Source of the DNA: JAAYJG01 sp964450305
GTDB lineage: Bacteria; Bacillota; Clostridia; DSM-8532
DNA: 64,000 nucleotides
NCBI GenBank assembly: GCA_964450305.1
Contig: CAYVFB010000005.1
Span: 12,265 to 76,264 of the forward strand
Direction of reading: 5' to 3'
The notes beneath the pieces were generated by a model, which saw only the letters and a program-made list of their open reading frames with translations, did not search any database and was not told where the DNA came from. Position 1 is the stretch's first letter; each line of letters opens with the position of its first letter. Shown here in pieces: positions 35,395 through 43,179 of this stretch. Both the position numbers and the translations under genes were made by a program.

Positions 35395-35907
35395 TTACAT
35401 CCCCAGCTTAACGCTGCGGATCTGCTTGATTTCAAACTGGATATCCTTTTCAAGCTTTTCAATATCCATTTTGATATCATCGACGGTTTCTTCTCTTTTC
35501 GTGGTCAAAACCCTTGCGGCATAGCTTTCAGAGTTATTTCTTGGATGTTGAGGTTTTCTGTACAGTTCCCTGCTATCATTTCTGTGATCAACTCTGTTTT
35601 CCGTCTTGTTTTCATTTCTGTTTTCATCTCTGGTTTGATTTCGGTTATCCACCCGATTGCTGCCAGGATGATTACTGTTTCTGTTCAAGTTTTGGCGTGG
35701 ACCGTTTTCTTTTCTGGGTGTGAAATCCTTTCTGGGCTTATTGGCATCGCCGCGGTTTTTGCTGTCGGCATTGCCAGCGCTTCCCCCGCTGTTTTGGGGA
35801 TTGCTGTTGTTTCGGGCTGCGGGGATGCGTTTGGGCGCGTTCCGGTTATTATTCTGGTTGTTGCCGTTATTGCTTGTATTGGGCTTGTTGTTTTGGTTCT
35901 GATCCAT
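35395..35907 (-). CDS. Asn/Arg-rich disordered protein of unknown function
   Basis: 170 residues. I do not recognise a family. About the first 120 residues are low complexity, dominated by Asn, Arg, Asp, Pro and Gly (NNGNNQNNNRN, ENRNENKTENR) and predicted disordered; the last 45 residues (ETVDDIKMDIEKLEKDIQFEIKQIRSVKLGM) look like an amphipathic helix. There is no signal peptide. The high Arg/Lys and Asn content would suit RNA or nucleic-acid association, which is inference. GGAGGAAATACA precedes the ATG at 35907. It sits 14 bases after birA and 93 before coaX on the same strand, so it is expressed with them. Confidence 0.8.
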   Translation of the reverse strand: MDQNQNNKPNTSNNGNNQNNNRNAPKRIPAARNNSNPQNSGGSAGNADSKNRGDANKPRKDFTPRKENGPRQNLNRNSNHPGSNRVDNRNQTRDENRNENKTENRVDHRNDSRELYRKPQHPRNNSESYAARVLTTKREETVDDIKMDIEKLEKDIQFEIKQIRSVKLGM

Positions 35908-35921
35908 TGTATTTCCTCCGC

Positions 35922-36926
35922 TTATTTCACTTTTCTGATTGAAATTTCTCCTGATGCGATGGCCTGCCTGGTGCCATCTGCCGTTTCCACCAGCAGGCAT
36001 CCGTCATCAAGCACATCCAGCGCTTTAGCCTGCCAACTTTTTTCCCCCTGGTATACGATGATATCACAGCCGATGGTCCCTGAAAAGCTGCGCCAGATAT
36101 CCAGGAACCTTGCCGTGGACTTACGCTGGATAAAATCCAGGTACAGCACCTCGAATTCCTCCAGGATTCGTGATGCCAGCGCACTGCGTGAGACCGGGCC
36201 AACGCTGTTCAATGCAATGGATGTGGCCGTTTCTTTCAATTCATCCGGAAAATCCTCTTCCTTTTGATAAACATTCAAGCCGATGCCTGCGATGATGGAC
36301 AGAATCCTGTCAGGTTCGGCTGTCATTTCCGTGAGGATGCCGCACACCTTCTTCCCTGACAGCAGTATGTCATTGGGCCACTTAATCTCGGGCTTTATGC
36401 TTGTAAAGGGTTCAATAGCCCGGGCAACGGCACTGGATGCCGCCAGTGTGATGGCCTGGATATTGGCCGGAGCAATATCGGGGCGCATCAGAATGGACAT
36501 CGTAATGGCCTTGCCCTCGTCTGCACTCCACACCCGTCCTCTTCTGCCCCTGCCCGAATGCTGCCTTTGTGCGATAACAACCATACCTTCGGGCGCTCCA
36601 CCAGCAGCCAGCCGCTTCAGCTCATTGTTGGTCGAATCGGTTTCATTCAGAAAAATGATTTCCTTACCGAATGTTTTCGTATGCAGACTGCTGACAAGAG
36701 CGCTCCTGTCAAACAGATCCGGGCTGTTATCCAGACGGTAACCCCTTTTTGAGACCGACTGTATTTCATAGCCTTCCTCCCTGAGCTTTTTAATATGCTT
36801 CCAGACAGCTGTGCGCGTAATGCCCAGAGCATCACTGAGGATTTCGCCTGATACGAATTTACCCTTCATGTCGGTTAACTGCTTGAGAATGCTATCTTTT
36901 GTATCCAAAGCAAGCCTGCCTTTCAA
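35922..36926 (-). CDS. birA: Biotin-protein ligase / biotin operon repressor BirA
   Basis: 334 residues from the first start. N-terminal winged helix (about 10-70, ILSDALGITRTAVWKHIKKL) and a biotin ligase domain with the biotinyl-AMP loop SGRGRRGRVW, KWPNDILL and the C-terminal SH3-like lobe. It activates biotin and attaches it to carboxylase carrier domains, and probably represses biotin genes. The first possible start is TTG at 36926, overlapping the stop of the upstream gene; a TTG at 36908 has a better placed AAAGGCAGG site and may be the real one. Confidence 0.93.
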   Translation of the reverse strand: MKGRLALDTKDSILKQLTDMKGKFVSGEILSDALGITRTAVWKHIKKLREEGYEIQSVSKRGYRLDNSPDLFDRSALVSSLHTKTFGKEIIFLNETDSTNNELKRLAAGGAPEGMVVIAQRQHSGRGRRGRVWSADEGKAITMSILMRPDIAPANIQAITLAASSAVARAIEPFTSIKPEIKWPNDILLSGKKVCGILTEMTAEPDRILSIIAGIGLNVYQKEEDFPDELKETATSIALNSVGPVSRSALASRILEEFEVLYLDFIQRKSTARFLDIWRSFSGTIGCDIIVYQGEKSWQAKALDVLDDGCLLVETADGTRQAIASGEISIRKVK

Positions 36927-37552
36927 GAGTATTTATTAAATTCGGGGATGGGAACGGTAATCGGGTGATTCATTTGCCTGTCATAAAACACCGCCAGACC
37001 TTTATCTTCGCTTTGCAAGCCTTCAATGCAGCCCTTGTGCTTTTGCATTGTTAAGAAGCTGTACAGTAAAACCTGGTTGATTTCATCGTAGCGGCTGTTA
37101 TACTGCTCAAGGAGGTTGTTCACATACAGCGTATGGGAGTTTTCATACAGGATGGGCTCACCCAGCCCTTTGCCCAACGGGCTGATCTGTTCTGAAAGAA
37201 CGGTTGTAAACACCAGGCATTCAGGGCTTCGGAAGGAGCCGAAAAGATATTTGTCCAGTGGAACCATGCTGTCGATGTAGGTTCTTTGAATTTCCGGGTA
37301 CTCCAGGCCCAGCTGATAAAGGTCATTGTCGCCGACCATACAATATTCAACCGGAATGTCCAGTTTAATGCATCTCAGGGTTGGGTCGGCATGCCTTTTG
37401 TCATCCATCGGGTGCAAAAAAGCGCGGATGCATGGCTTGACATCACCCCCGGGCGTGGCTTGATTCCTGTCCTTCCACTCTGAAAGCTTTAAGCCACAGT
37501 CGATAACATCTTCCAGCTTTTGAGCCGGTATATAAAAATAGAGCACCGCCAT
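36923..37552 (-). CDS. Conserved-looking protein of unknown function
   Basis: 209 residues, soluble, no signal peptide or membrane helix. It opens with AVLYFYIPAQKLEDVIDCGLKLSEW and contains several Cys and His (GLKLS, IRAFLHP, YCMVGDND, HTLYVNN). The opening, an enzyme-like reference to a position or barrier followed by a hydrophobic core, hints at ADP-ribosyltransferase-like DUF4433 proteins, but I cannot support that assignment. It is the first gene of the operon with birA, the Asn-rich gene and coaX; its stop overlaps the birA start by 4 bases. The binding site before the ATG is weak. Promoter at 37681-37709. Confidence 0.75.
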   Translation of the reverse strand: MAVLYFYIPAQKLEDVIDCGLKLSEWKDRNQATPGGDVKPCIRAFLHPMDDKRHADPTLRCIKLDIPVEYCMVGDNDLYQLGLEYPEIQRTYIDSMVPLDKYLFGSFRSPECLVFTTVLSEQISPLGKGLGEPILYENSHTLYVNNLLEQYNSRYDEINQVLLYSFLTMQKHKGCIEGLQSEDKGLAVFYDRQMNHPITVPIPEFNKYS

Positions 37553-37921
37553 AAGCCCAGATACCGCCTCTCTCTATTAATACGAAGGCCGTCGGCAAGC
37601 CCCTTCAGGCTTGAAGTGACAGTTGGCACCTCTTTGCAATATACCCCTGCAAGATGCTTGTCGCACAATTCTCAGCATTCATTATATAATACAATCCCAT
37701 TGTTTGCAAAGTGTTTTCAACAATGAATGTTAACCTGTTGGTACATTAAGTTAACAAAAAAGTGAGGGTCGGGTACTTACAATTCGAACTGAAATGAGTT
37801 AACATATAATTGTTCTTTTTATCGAGTGGGTTGAACTGTATAATCCCTTGCCCCCCTGCAGTTTGACCTCTTTCTTTTTCGCCTGCCGATCGGCTCTGCC
37901 ACAAAAGCACCACCCCTTCGA
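37553..37921. other. Intergenic region, 369 bp
   Basis: Contains the promoter of the unknown-birA-coaX operon and three GTTAAC sites (37729, 37750, 37798) in an AT-rich stretch after the response regulator gene. No gene or hairpin terminator was seen. Confidence 0.45.
37681..37709 (-). promoter_or_regulatory. Promoter of the unknown-birA-coaX operon
   Basis: TTGCAA (37704-37709) and perfect TATAAT (37681-37686), 17 bases apart on the minus strand, about 130 bases before the first gene. I see no clear BirA-type inverted repeat over it. Confidence 0.75.
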
Positions 37922-38566
37922 TCATTCCACCAAATCATTTCTGACCGCAAAAACAGCCAGCTGCGTGCGATCCGTCGTATTCGTCCTTTCAAACAGATCA
38001 CTGATAATGTTTCTGATTCTTCCTTCGCTTAAAGACAAAAGAACGCCGATTTGACGATTGCTCTTCCCCTCCACGATGAAGGACAGAATCTGCTGTTCGG
38101 TGGGTGACAGCTCCATCGTTACCTTCCCGAACTGCATTTCAGAGACGGACTGAACCATGGTGCCCAGTGCTTTCTCATGAAAGACCGGGTACCCATTGTA
38201 AACACTTTTAATCACCATCCGGATATGATCCTGTCCCGAATCTTTTAAAACATAGCCTTCGGCACCATAACGCAGTGCTTCGGTAATATATTCCTGATCC
38301 TCAAAGGTTGTGAAGATGATCACCTTCATTCGGGGAAAAGAATTTTTAATCAGCCTTGTACCTTCAATCCCGTCGCATTCAGGCATTCGTATGTCCATCA
38401 GCACCACATCAGGATTGTACTGTTGGCACAGCGCGAAGGCTTCCAGGCCATTTCCCGCGCTGGCAACCACAAAAATGTCCGGATCCTGCGCCAGAAGCGC
38501 TGTGATAGTTTCTCTGAAAATCAGGCTGTCATCAGCGATCATCACACGTATGGCCTTAACTTCCAT
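37922..38566 (-). CDS. NarL/FixJ-type response regulator
   Basis: 214 residues. Receiver domain with acidic pocket (ADDS) and phosphoacceptor Asp at about 58 (MDIRMPECDG), Lys in YVLKDSG, then a LuxR-type helix-turn-helix (about 145-205: LSPTEQQILSFIVEGKSNRQIGVLL). In the second helix the usual EIA motif is replaced by QIG. The ATG at 38566 follows GGAGG at a distance of 10 bases. It is 85 bases downstream of the cognate 7TM kinase. Target genes unknown. Confidence 0.92.
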   Translation of the reverse strand: MEVKAIRVMIADDSLIFRETITALLAQDPDIFVVASAGNGLEAFALCQQYNPDVVLMDIRMPECDGIEGTRLIKNSFPRMKVIIFTTFEDQEYITEALRYGAEGYVLKDSGQDHIRMVIKSVYNGYPVFHEKALGTMVQSVSEMQFGKVTMELSPTEQQILSFIVEGKSNRQIGVLLSLSEGRIRNIISDLFERTNTTDRTQLAVFAVRNDLVE

Positions 38567-38651
38567 ATCCGTCTGCCTCCCAAACGTACAGGTTAAAAAA
38601 TGAAACCTATCCCGCTGTGCCTGCAGAATCATTACTACAGGGTTAACAGGA

Positions 38652-40397
38652 TTATGCCGGCAGCGGAAGCTCCATTATGATGTTGAAGCCCTGCTCTCCG
38701 TCTGAACCGAAGCTGATGCTTCCGCCAAGTTTTAAAACCCTTTGTTCCATGCCGGTCAGACCATATCCTTTGACAATTTCTGCGCAGCCCTTCCCGTCAT
38801 CGAAGATGTAAAGCCTGAGCGAATGCTGCAGGCATTTGATGATGATGCTCACCGTTCGGGCTTGTCCATGCCGTATAGCATTGGTAATGGATTCCTGGCA
38901 TATGCGATATATGGCCATCACTCTGGACGCATCAAGCTCGGGCAGATCCCCCGAAATAGAGTACTGTACATGGGTTCCCGAGGTGTCATTGGTTTTCACC
39001 AAATGATTCATCCACTCGGATAGCCCCCCCGATTTAAAAGATTCATTGTAGATTCCACTCAGGCAGCTTCGAATATCATTTAAAGCCTGTCGTGACAGGG
39101 ATATGCTTTTATCCAGCATATTTGCGATCCCTTCCTGGTTCTCATTCAGCTGCAGCTTCATATTCTCAGCCAGCGCAACCAACAGTGTCAGGTTGTGCCC
39201 AACGGTATCATGCACTTCGCTGCCCAAGCGGTTTCTCTCTCTGGAAATTGCCAGTTCCTCGATGGTAGCTGATAATTCCTCCAGCCTTTGGTTGGCTTCT
39301 GTCAGCATACTATTGGATAGCGTAAGCCTTTCATTGGCTTTTGTCAGCAAAAGATTCTTCATGTTGATTTCATCGAGCAGCTGCTGCTCTTCGCTGCGAT
39401 CCTTCACGATGATCATGCGTCCATTGGGGGCTTGTTTAAAGCCGGTCAGCTCTCTGGCTTCAACATATAGTTCCAATCCATTCAGTTTCAGATTGCACTT
39501 TGCCGGTTTCAACCCATTCCCTCTTATGGCTTCAATCATTTCCGGGGTCATTTCCGTTGCGCTGCTCCTGTGAAAGTAATCGATTATTTTTTCCACAGGG
39601 TCATAAATTTTTAGCTGCATGTCCGGAAGGATGTAAGAAATCGCTTCATTCATTCCCACCACCAGCTCCTCATGGTCAATAATGATCATGCCCAGTGCTG
39701 TATTTTCAATGAAATCTCTGGCTGCAACGGGGATCAGGTTCAAAAACCTTTTTTGATACACGGCCACCCCAAAGAAAATCGTGGTAAAAAGCATCACATG
39801 GGAAGTGATATCCAACCCCCTGTTGGGAATGACGTTGGTAAGCATGAGGACGTTGGCTGCCAATGGAAGTAAAACCGCCGTCAAAAGCCAGTTGCGTTCC
39901 CTGGAGCTTTTACCGAGTCTCCTTTTCATGTCGGTAAAAAGATAAATGGTACCAAACAGAATGCAGAAATATGATTCGACTGTATGCACCCAGAATATTG
40001 GCCCTCTGAAGCCTTTTGTCTCATAAATAATTCCCCTGAAGAAAAGATGGTGGAATTCGTTGGTTATCAGAAACAGGTAACAAACAGCCGGAAATGTGAA
40101 CAGCAGCCATATGAACCGCTTATTATCCACCAGTGTGGAATGTACCGTACTAAGACAGAAATATAACCAGCTTGCCCCAACATAGACAACGGGCAGAAAC
40201 TTCACCTTCAGGGCAACCATTCCCCGCACGGGATCCCCTGCAAGGATAACACCAATTTCCGCGATATGCCACAGCATCAACAGGAACACGCAGAGCATAT
40301 AGCTGAAGGTGGATCGGTTCCTTCTTCCGTTAGCTGCAAGATAGGCCAGTATCGCCGCGGCAATCGCCGCGCTGACGGCCTGTATGATAATAACCAT
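38652..40397 (-). CDS. Sensor histidine kinase with 7TM N-terminal domain (NarX/DesK-type HisKA_3)
   Basis: 581 residues. N-terminal seven-helix membrane sensor of the HisKA_7TM type (about 1-225), a PAS-like domain (about 230-340), a coiled coil (about 345-395), then HisKA_3 with the phosphorylated His in GSEVHDTVGHN and an ATPase domain (CQESITNAIRHG, DDGKGC, GYGLTGM). AGGGGGTATTTC precedes the ATG at 40397; an in-frame extension to 40559 covers a hairpin and is rejected. It pairs with the NarL-type regulator downstream. The signal is probably a membrane-soluble or extracellular small molecule. Confidence 0.92.
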   Translation of the reverse strand: MVIIIQAVSAAIAAAILAYLAANGRRNRSTFSYMLCVFLLMLWHIAEIGVILAGDPVRGMVALKVKFLPVVYVGASWLYFCLSTVHSTLVDNKRFIWLLFTFPAVCYLFLITNEFHHLFFRGIIYETKGFRGPIFWVHTVESYFCILFGTIYLFTDMKRRLGKSSRERNWLLTAVLLPLAANVLMLTNVIPNRGLDITSHVMLFTTIFFGVAVYQKRFLNLIPVAARDFIENTALGMIIIDHEELVVGMNEAISYILPDMQLKIYDPVEKIIDYFHRSSATEMTPEMIEAIRGNGLKPAKCNLKLNGLELYVEARELTGFKQAPNGRMIIVKDRSEEQQLLDEINMKNLLLTKANERLTLSNSMLTEANQRLEELSATIEELAISRERNRLGSEVHDTVGHNLTLLVALAENMKLQLNENQEGIANMLDKSISLSRQALNDIRSCLSGIYNESFKSGGLSEWMNHLVKTNDTSGTHVQYSISGDLPELDASRVMAIYRICQESITNAIRHGQARTVSIIIKCLQHSLRLYIFDDGKGCAEIVKGYGLTGMEQRVLKLGGSISFGSDGEQGFNIIMELPLPA

Positions 40398-40525
40398 GAA
40401 ATACCCCCTGTTTTTCACCTGCCCTGCGCTAACGCATGGCTTGTGTAAAAATAGAGATTCAATGGGCGCTTTGTGCGTAATGTCGGCGTATTCCAAAAGA
40501 GCGCAGGCACTGAAATTGCATTTAG

Positions 40526-40564
40526 CGGGAGTGTTCCTTGGCTGAAGCCCGCGGTACACTCCCG
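40526..40564. repeat. 9-bp inverted repeat hairpin upstream of the kinase gene
   Basis: CGGGAGTGT (40526-40534) and ACACTCCCG (40556-40564) are perfect complements; inside, GGC-TTCA-GCC forms a smaller stem on the minus strand. It sits between the UPF0280 gene and the kinase gene, with no T tract. It may end the homocysteine operon or be an operator for the kinase. Confidence 0.55.
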
Positions 40565-40641
40565 TATTGCGTGAAAAAACAGTACATCTGTTTGCTTCGG
40601 TAAAACTTACTGTGTCCCTGATGTGGCGCTTACAATCTGTC

Positions 40642-41373
40642 TTAAAGCTTCACCAGCTTCACTGCGCCCCAGGCACCCATGCTTTCCCCGACGATGATCA
40701 ACGCACCTGAGATCCCCTTGATTGTCTGAACTTTTTTTAAGGCCGGTTCAATGTCCGCAGCCGTTTTAACCAGATTCCCAACCGCAGTGGCTGCCGCATC
40801 GGCCAGGCAGGCGTCCTTCGAAAGGATCACTGCCGCATCTGCAAGGCCAAAGCTGAGGGAATGCCCCACGGTACCCGAGGAAGTGCATACGGATATGGGA
40901 AGCTGTTCCGGGTGCAGCTCCAGCCCGATTTTATTGGATAGGGGTGAGTTCCCCGCGAAAATTCCCACTACCCGTTGCCTTGTACCGGCCAGATAAAGGT
41001 CTCCTCCGTTCTCAATCACCAGTTCCTTCGAAAGTGGTTTCAGATCATCAAAAACATACATGCTGACAGCACCTGCTATGGCAGCCATTGGACCGACGCC
41101 AGTGGCCTGCGAAGCCCTGCACATATGACAGACAATTTCCGGTGCATTCTCAAGGGGCTGCACCGGCACAAGACTGTGCAAAAAAACCGGCTGCCTGCGG
41201 ATATACTCCTCCACCTGCTGCCGGTATTTTTTGATGCTTTGCTCCGCCTGGTTTTTAAGATTGACCATAGCACCGATGCACAAATCCGTCTGTTTTACCT
41301 TCACGGTAAAATAGGTCAGATCCTCGGCTTTAAAAACCCTGCGGTATTTTCTGGGTTCTTCGCTCGTGCTCAT
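40642..41373 (-). CDS. UPF0280/COG2122 protein, ApbE-related, sulfide assimilation
   Basis: 243 residues. Distant relative of the flavin transferase ApbE; COG2122 proteins have been linked in methanogens to incorporation of sulfide into homocysteine. Visible marks are ATGVGPMAAIAGAV, ENGGDLYL and CTSSGTVGHSLSFG, the last matching the flavin-pocket region of ApbE. The ATG follows CGGAGCGTTT, 10 bases after the NIL-ferredoxin gene. Third gene of the operon DUF39-NIL ferredoxin-UPF0280, whose fixed order supports a common pathway. Confidence 0.88.
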   Translation of the reverse strand: MSTSEEPRKYRRVFKAEDLTYFTVKVKQTDLCIGAMVNLKNQAEQSIKKYRQQVEEYIRRQPVFLHSLVPVQPLENAPEIVCHMCRASQATGVGPMAAIAGAVSMYVFDDLKPLSKELVIENGGDLYLAGTRQRVVGIFAGNSPLSNKIGLELHPEQLPISVCTSSGTVGHSLSFGLADAAVILSKDACLADAAATAVGNLVKTAADIEPALKKVQTIKGISGALIIVGESMGAWGAVKLVKL

Positions 41374-41383
41374 AAACGCTCCG

Positions 41384-41803
41384 TTATGCTTCAGGTTCCC
41401 GCTGTGCCAGATGCAATATTCTCAGGGGGCACGCCTTGACGCAAAGGCCGCAGATAAGACATTTTTCCTTGTCATAGGCCAGAGTAAAATCAGGCGCACC
41501 GATGGTCAGCGCTCTGGATGGACATACCGAGGTACATGCGCCGCAATGGACGCAATTTTCTTCTTCCCATGTCAGCGTTCCGTTAAAAACATGGCAAGTG
41601 ATCCCCTGCTCCTCGATATACTGCAAAGCTTGATCAATATTCCTCTTTTCACCCGTCAGCTCGACAATGAGTTTCCCCGTTTTGTTCAGGCGGATATCCG
41701 CATGAAGAATATTGACCTCCAGCTCGTATTGGCGTACCAGTAAGGTCATTAAGGGGAATGTCACCATGGTTGGCGGAAAGATCAGATTTACCTTGATGGT
41801 CAT
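41384..41803 (-). CDS. NIL domain 4Fe-4S ferredoxin protein
   Basis: 139 residues. An N-terminal NIL domain (about 1-72, the ACT-like domain also found on methionine ABC transporter ATPases) followed by two 4Fe-4S clusters: CVHCGACTSVCPS and CLICGLCVKACPL. In archaea and anaerobic bacteria this protein delivers electrons for conversion of aspartate semialdehyde and sulfide to homocysteine together with the COG1900 protein encoded one base upstream. Cytoplasmic. Confidence 0.92.
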   Translation of the reverse strand: MTIKVNLIFPPTMVTFPLMTLLVRQYELEVNILHADIRLNKTGKLIVELTGEKRNIDQALQYIEEQGITCHVFNGTLTWEEENCVHCGACTSVCPSRALTIGAPDFTLAYDKEKCLICGLCVKACPLRILHLAQREPEA

Positions 41804-41804
41804 T

Positions 41805-42959
41805 TTAGTCCCCCCTTATATCCAGCTTGTTAAGGCATTGATGATGGTTCGGCAGTAATTCTGCAGGCTTTGTCAGCAGAAATTCACCCTTTTGAACCTG
41901 GGCTTTGAGCTCCTGCGCAATCTCCCTGGCTTTTTTCATGCTTGAAAGGGGAGCCGTCGGAACCTTCCGGCCATTGATTGTAACCGAGCCGCTGCGCAAT
42001 TCCTGATAGGACACCCGCTGTGAAAAAGAGGTTTTCCCGCTTTTATCAACAATCGTGGTATAAATATCATTGTCAGCTATGCCGGTTTTCATCGCCATAT
42101 CCTCGTCGAGGATCGGAATGGGAATGCCCACACCCACAAACAACGTGGTGCCATACTTTTCATAGATCGCCGCACGGATGTATTTTGCCGACATCTTTTT
42201 CATGTCCCCAATCAAGGCAAGAGTTCCGGCCAGATTAACCGGTGTGCCATTGGGCAGCCTCTCCTGACCAGGGTTGTGCTGTGTGCCCTCAAAGGCAACA
42301 TACCCCTGGGCTCCGCCGATAAACACCCTTGTTCCGATTCCCACAGTGCGGTACTCTGGATCGTTCAGCAACGGGCTGAGCTGCCCCGAAGTACAATAGG
42401 TGACATTTCCGAACTGCGGCAAAAGCGTGCCCATGTATGTATAGATTGTTCTGTCGGTGGAATTGGTGCCGGCAGGATAATTCTGATAGCAGTTGCGGGG
42501 ATTAAACATGATGGCCTGGTTCACGTTGTTTTTATTGATGGTGGTGGTAATGCTCTTTCTGGGGTAACAATCGGTTCCATAACTTTCAGCACGCAACCGG
42601 ATATCCCTGCCTTCAATAAAGTCCTGAATCACATGAGCGCCGCCGTAGGCCATGCCCTGGCTTTCGGAAAGCTCAGTGGCCCCGATATATGCGTCAACAG
42701 CGGCAATACCCGCATAAGCCATGACATCGTTCAGCCATACCCTGGTCATACGAATGGGCGGGGTTGAGTGGCCAAAGTTGATGAAGGCCCCGCTGGAGCA
42801 CATGGGGCTGAAGGTGCCCGTTGTGACCACATCCACCATCCTGGCTGCTTTTTTCGGGCCGTTGTCCCGCACGATGTCGATCATCTCTTCGGCGGTCACC
42901 ACCACGGCTTTTCCTTCACTGATCTTTTCATTGATTTCGTCTATTGTTTTTAATGGCAT
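41805..42959 (-). CDS. Homocysteine biosynthesis protein (COG1900/DUF39)
   Basis: 384 residues from the ATG at 42959. DUF39 proteins take part in sulfide-dependent homocysteine formation from aspartate semialdehyde, an alternative to MetA/MetB/MetC or MetY; known from methanogens and found in anaerobic bacteria. Conserved features include TTGTFSPMCSSGAFINFGHS near 48-67 with a central Cys, and the NPRNCYQNYPAGTNSTDR and YCTSGQLSPL blocks with two further Cys. A frame extends 40 codons upstream but through the leader RNA; GGGAG lies 8 bases before the chosen ATG. First gene of the operon. Confidence 0.9.
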   Translation of the reverse strand: MPLKTIDEINEKISEGKAVVVTAEEMIDIVRDNGPKKAARMVDVVTTGTFSPMCSSGAFINFGHSTPPIRMTRVWLNDVMAYAGIAAVDAYIGATELSESQGMAYGGAHVIQDFIEGRDIRLRAESYGTDCYPRKSITTTINKNNVNQAIMFNPRNCYQNYPAGTNSTDRTIYTYMGTLLPQFGNVTYCTSGQLSPLLNDPEYRTVGIGTRVFIGGAQGYVAFEGTQHNPGQERLPNGTPVNLAGTLALIGDMKKMSAKYIRAAIYEKYGTTLFVGVGIPIPILDEDMAMKTGIADNDIYTTIVDKSGKTSFSQRVSYQELRSGSVTINGRKVPTAPLSSMKKAREIAQELKAQVQKGEFLLTKPAELLPNHHQCLNKLDIRGD

Positions 42960-43139
42960 AGGTATCGCTCCCAATAGTAGATTGTGTCTGCCCGGTAAGC
43001 CAGGCTGCATGGACAGGCAGCATGCTTGGCCTGTAAACTTCCGGGTTTCATGGTAAACAGCATGTACAGCCTGCGGCATCCTTTATCGCTGCCATATTCA
43101 TTCGCAGGATATGATGCCATGTACCTCTTAACCCGAATT
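42960..43139 (-). ncRNA. Structured leader RNA of the homocysteine operon (candidate riboswitch)
   Basis: About 180 bases between the promoter and the DUF39 ATG fold into two strong domains. Domain 1 (43075-43118): stem GGCATC/GATGCC, TATC/GATA and CTGC/GCAG stacked with small bulges and an 11-base loop. Domain 2 (43001-43073): CAGGCTG/CAGCCTG plus CATG/CATG enclosing an ACAGGC/GCCTGT hairpin (43013-43034). It does not match the S-box (SAM-I), T-box or cobalamin motifs that I know. The end near the ATG has no terminator, so control would be at translation. Function is inference; structure is seen in the sequence. Confidence 0.5.
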
Positions 43140-43145
43140 ACTCTT

Positions 43146-43173
43146 ATTATACCAACTTCTGATGAATATGCAA
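43146..43173 (-). promoter_or_regulatory. Promoter of the homocysteine operon
   Basis: TTGCAT (43168-43173) and perfect TATAAT (43146-43151), 16 bases apart on the minus strand, beginning 7 bases past the stop of the HAD gene. It gives a leader of about 180 bases. Confidence 0.7.
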
Positions 43174-43179
43174 CAACTG

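Noticed and set aside
35365..36267. 300-codon open frame on the plus strand over birA and the Asn-rich gene
   Set aside because: It runs antisense to two genes with good ribosome binding sites and family matches; its translation is a hydrophobic shadow of the Asn-rich repeats.
36923..37552. DarT/DUF4433 ADP-ribosyltransferase toxin
   Set aside because: Only a vague resemblance at the start; catalytic residues could not be aligned and no DarG-like macrodomain partner is nearby.
42960..43139. A SAM-I (S-box) riboswitch or T-box before the homocysteine operon
   Set aside because: The S-box and T-box core motifs, including the T-box GGTGGNACCGCG, are missing; the leader is listed as an uncharacterised candidate.
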